DNA of 64,000 bases from Ctena decussata (taxonomy: Eukaryota; Mollusca; Bivalvia; Lucinida; Lucinidae): assembly GCA_963989385.1 (NCBI GenBank), contig OZ022501.1, forward strand, positions 83,312,979 through 83,376,978, written 5' to 3'. Below, piece by piece: positions 53,201-56,200 of this stretch (its first letter is position 1; each line of letters starts with the position of its first letter). The position numbers and the translations under genes are program-made. The notes below the pieces were generated by a model that did not search any database, had not been told where the DNA came from, and was given only the letters and a program-made list of their open reading frames with translations.

Positions 53201-56200
53201 GCTTGATTTATACTCTTTGATTTAAACCTTTAATCCCAGAGGCAGAAATTTGATTTCAAGAAAGCACTGTCAAACCTTGGGATAAAAACTGGGATAAGAT
53301 CGATTCTGGGATAATATTCCTGCCTTTAGTAGAATCTTCTTGCCATAGTGGTTCTTATTACAACTGCGCTTTGAACAGTTTTTGTTATCTGAAATTGAGG
53401 TTTTTCACATGCTTTGGGTTTACTCCTACTAAAATCTTGTCAATATAGAATTTTGATTTGTGGTATGTTTACAAGGGGCAAAAACTATGCTAATTTGAGA
53501 AAGGAATTCACAAAAGAACTTCAAATATAAGCTCCGAAGTTATGTTTCAAGCAAAAATTGTTGTTCCAAAACTTTCAGAATGATTATAAATCCACGTGTG
53601 GTCTAAGCAGAGCCCTAGATAAGATGGAGTATTTGGTGATAATCAGGGGTAATTTTTGTTTATTCTGCATAAAAACATATGTTGTAACCCCTCATCTAAA
53701 CCGTCTCGATGAGACAGTTCAGATGAGGGGTCACAACATATGGTTTCAGTGAGAAATAAAAAAAATTATCCTTCAATTATCATCAAATACCCCTCTTATC
53801 TAGAGCTCTGTCTAAGGAGAGGTAACTAAGTGTCAAGCTGCTGACAGGTTCTGTGTGGTAGCTGCCCTTCAGTCACTTCTTCAGAATTGCTTGATATTGA
53901 TTGATTTTAATATGGATACAAATTATGAACCCCCCTAGTCCTGTGGACTTGTTGCCTTTCAGTTAAAGAAAAAATTTGATAAATGTTACGTTTAAATGTG
54001 TTTATTCTTCAAAATTGTTATTTTCCCTGTGTTCCTTTTGCCAGAAAATTAATATGTATCTACATTTTTATGCTAAATGTTTTAACTTTCAAACATTTTA
54101 TTCCAAGAGTTAAGCTTTTTAAATGTGGAGAAATAGGGCAATAAAATGCTTAATGTACCATACTTACCCTAAATATTTAGACATCTGAACCAATTCCATA
54201 AAGAAAATAAAAAACTCAGACTGTTCCAGCTTCTTATTATTTGTCTTGTTAGAAGGCTCAGTGCAATGAAATTTTGGCTAACAGTGAGTGCTGAACTAGA
54301 TTAGACTGCTGTTAAAGAGCAGTCTGATCAAGGTCTGTGCTCACTGCTGGAAAAAATTAGCAGTCTGATCTGGGTGGACTTCATTTGCTCCAGCATTTCT
54401 GTGGGAATACCGGTAGCTAAGAGTACTTTAGTTTGTGAAAAATGTATAAAAAAAAAATGAAGCAGAAGTTATTTCAAACAGGAAGTATACCAAAAGATAA
54501 TCACATGATACAAAATCAGAACGAAAGCTTTCAGGCTATCACAAACAATTCCATCAGAATTCGTAGATTTTGGCTCCTCCGCAAGTTTGTATTCAGTTGT
54601 CTGTCATCGTGATACTTATCCCATTATATCCTATTAATCAAAGTGGATCGGGACTGGAATAAGGGGAGGTCTTATTTTCATGTTTTGACAGGGGTAGAGT
54701 GAAATTTGGAATGTGTCAGTCTTTTAGGTTGTTGGCTTGAGAAGATATGATGTAAAAATAAATGTGTGATATCACGAAAGAAGGGATCAGAGGCCATGTG
54801 CCAACAGCAAATATTTAAATAGTTCCGCCCAGCTGCACAAACTGCTCAGTCTTTGCTTGGTGGATTGTCCAGAATTCATAGATTGTGTATGCCAAGAGGG
54901 AAGACTATGATCAGCCTGCACAGACGTGCAGGCTGATCTGAGCCTTTCCCACTGGCACATATGCCTTAAGGTACATTTTGACTTAAATAACCTCATATGA
55001 TGTAAAAATAAACCATTTTGACCCAAAGATATGAAGTTGAAAAAACTGTTTTTGGATGCTTTGCGGTAGGTATGTTGATTGAAGACGAAAATTCATGAAA
55101 CTTCTTCAAAATGTTGTGCATTTATTAAATAAATATCCAGCCTGTGGATAATTATATTATGCAGTATTTCCTAATGGTTTTCAATTAAGCATCATGCAAA
55201 ACATGACAGGGCTGACATTATTAGCAGTAAATATTTGTGTCTGGCTTCTCTTTTTGACTCGGTGGCAAAATGCCTCTCATCGTGCCACAAGGTTTGTTGA
55301 GAAATCTGGCAAGTGAAATGATTTGCAAAAGTCTGTCGGTTCATGGAGGTGACATTTTGTACTTGGCTACTAATTAAGCAGAATAGCATAACTGTTTTGG
55401 TATTTAGACATATGTATATGTATTGCTCTTAGCCACCCAGCACTCACCACACAAACTCTAAGTAACAGTGTACAGGCAAATAGTATGTGACCAAAATGTT
55501 GCAAGAACAGAACTTCTGGTGGGATGTCTCACACTTTTGTCTGCTTTGGGTAAATGTACAAATGGGGATAAGTGGCACCATGCACAGACTATCCTGAAAT
55601 TATATTGAGGACCTTTAACTCTTTAAGCACCGAAAAGCATACGACAAAATTTACGTCTGCAAAAATTCAAAAATGCCTTGCCCAAGACATTTGATATTGA
55701 GAATTCAAAGAGTAGAGGGCAAACAGTGTAGATCAACATGAGGCGGCTCATTATGAGCCGCCTCATCATGATCTGCGCTGTTTGCAAAGTATGCTATTTT
55801 TGTGAGTGGTGCTTAAAGTGTTAATATTGAGCCATAATAATGAGACTCAGGCGTAGTACATTATCCTAGTTTTATTTGTTGTTACCACTTTATTTGTAAT
55901 ACATTCTATCTTTTTATTTATTTCAGATATTTTTTCTATGTGTTGGCTGGACTGGTTGTGATTGGTCTGATGAATGGACTGGTTCTCCTACCAGTTGTTC
56001 TGTCTGTGTTTGGACCTCCTGGAGAGGTAAATTCCAGAACTACTTTATTATTCAACTGCAAATTTACAGTAAATAGGGTTGCTTGTGCAATTTTTATTTT
56101 GCAATAAATTTCAGGGAAAATCATGCAGTTCCATTGAAGCTATAAATCCATAACATGCAGAGTTTACCAATGGTTGTCCTACATGTATATAATATCACAT

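Larger units (their letters stand above)
49823..53601. other. middle of the 13.4-kb intron, mostly non-repeat
   Basis: Contains the GLI-type motif at 50066 and the hairpins at 51595 and 52916. The 133-codon frame at 50359-50760 has no recognisable family, contains no splice-supported link to patched and is probably chance. Direct near-repeats ACCAAAATTWGGGCTTTG are seen at 51139 and 51259. Confidence 0.45.

Noticed and set aside
53558..53752. Short proteins with the motif [15 protein letters not shown] seen in several places
   Set aside because: They are translations of the CAGAGCTC palindromic element, one per copy.
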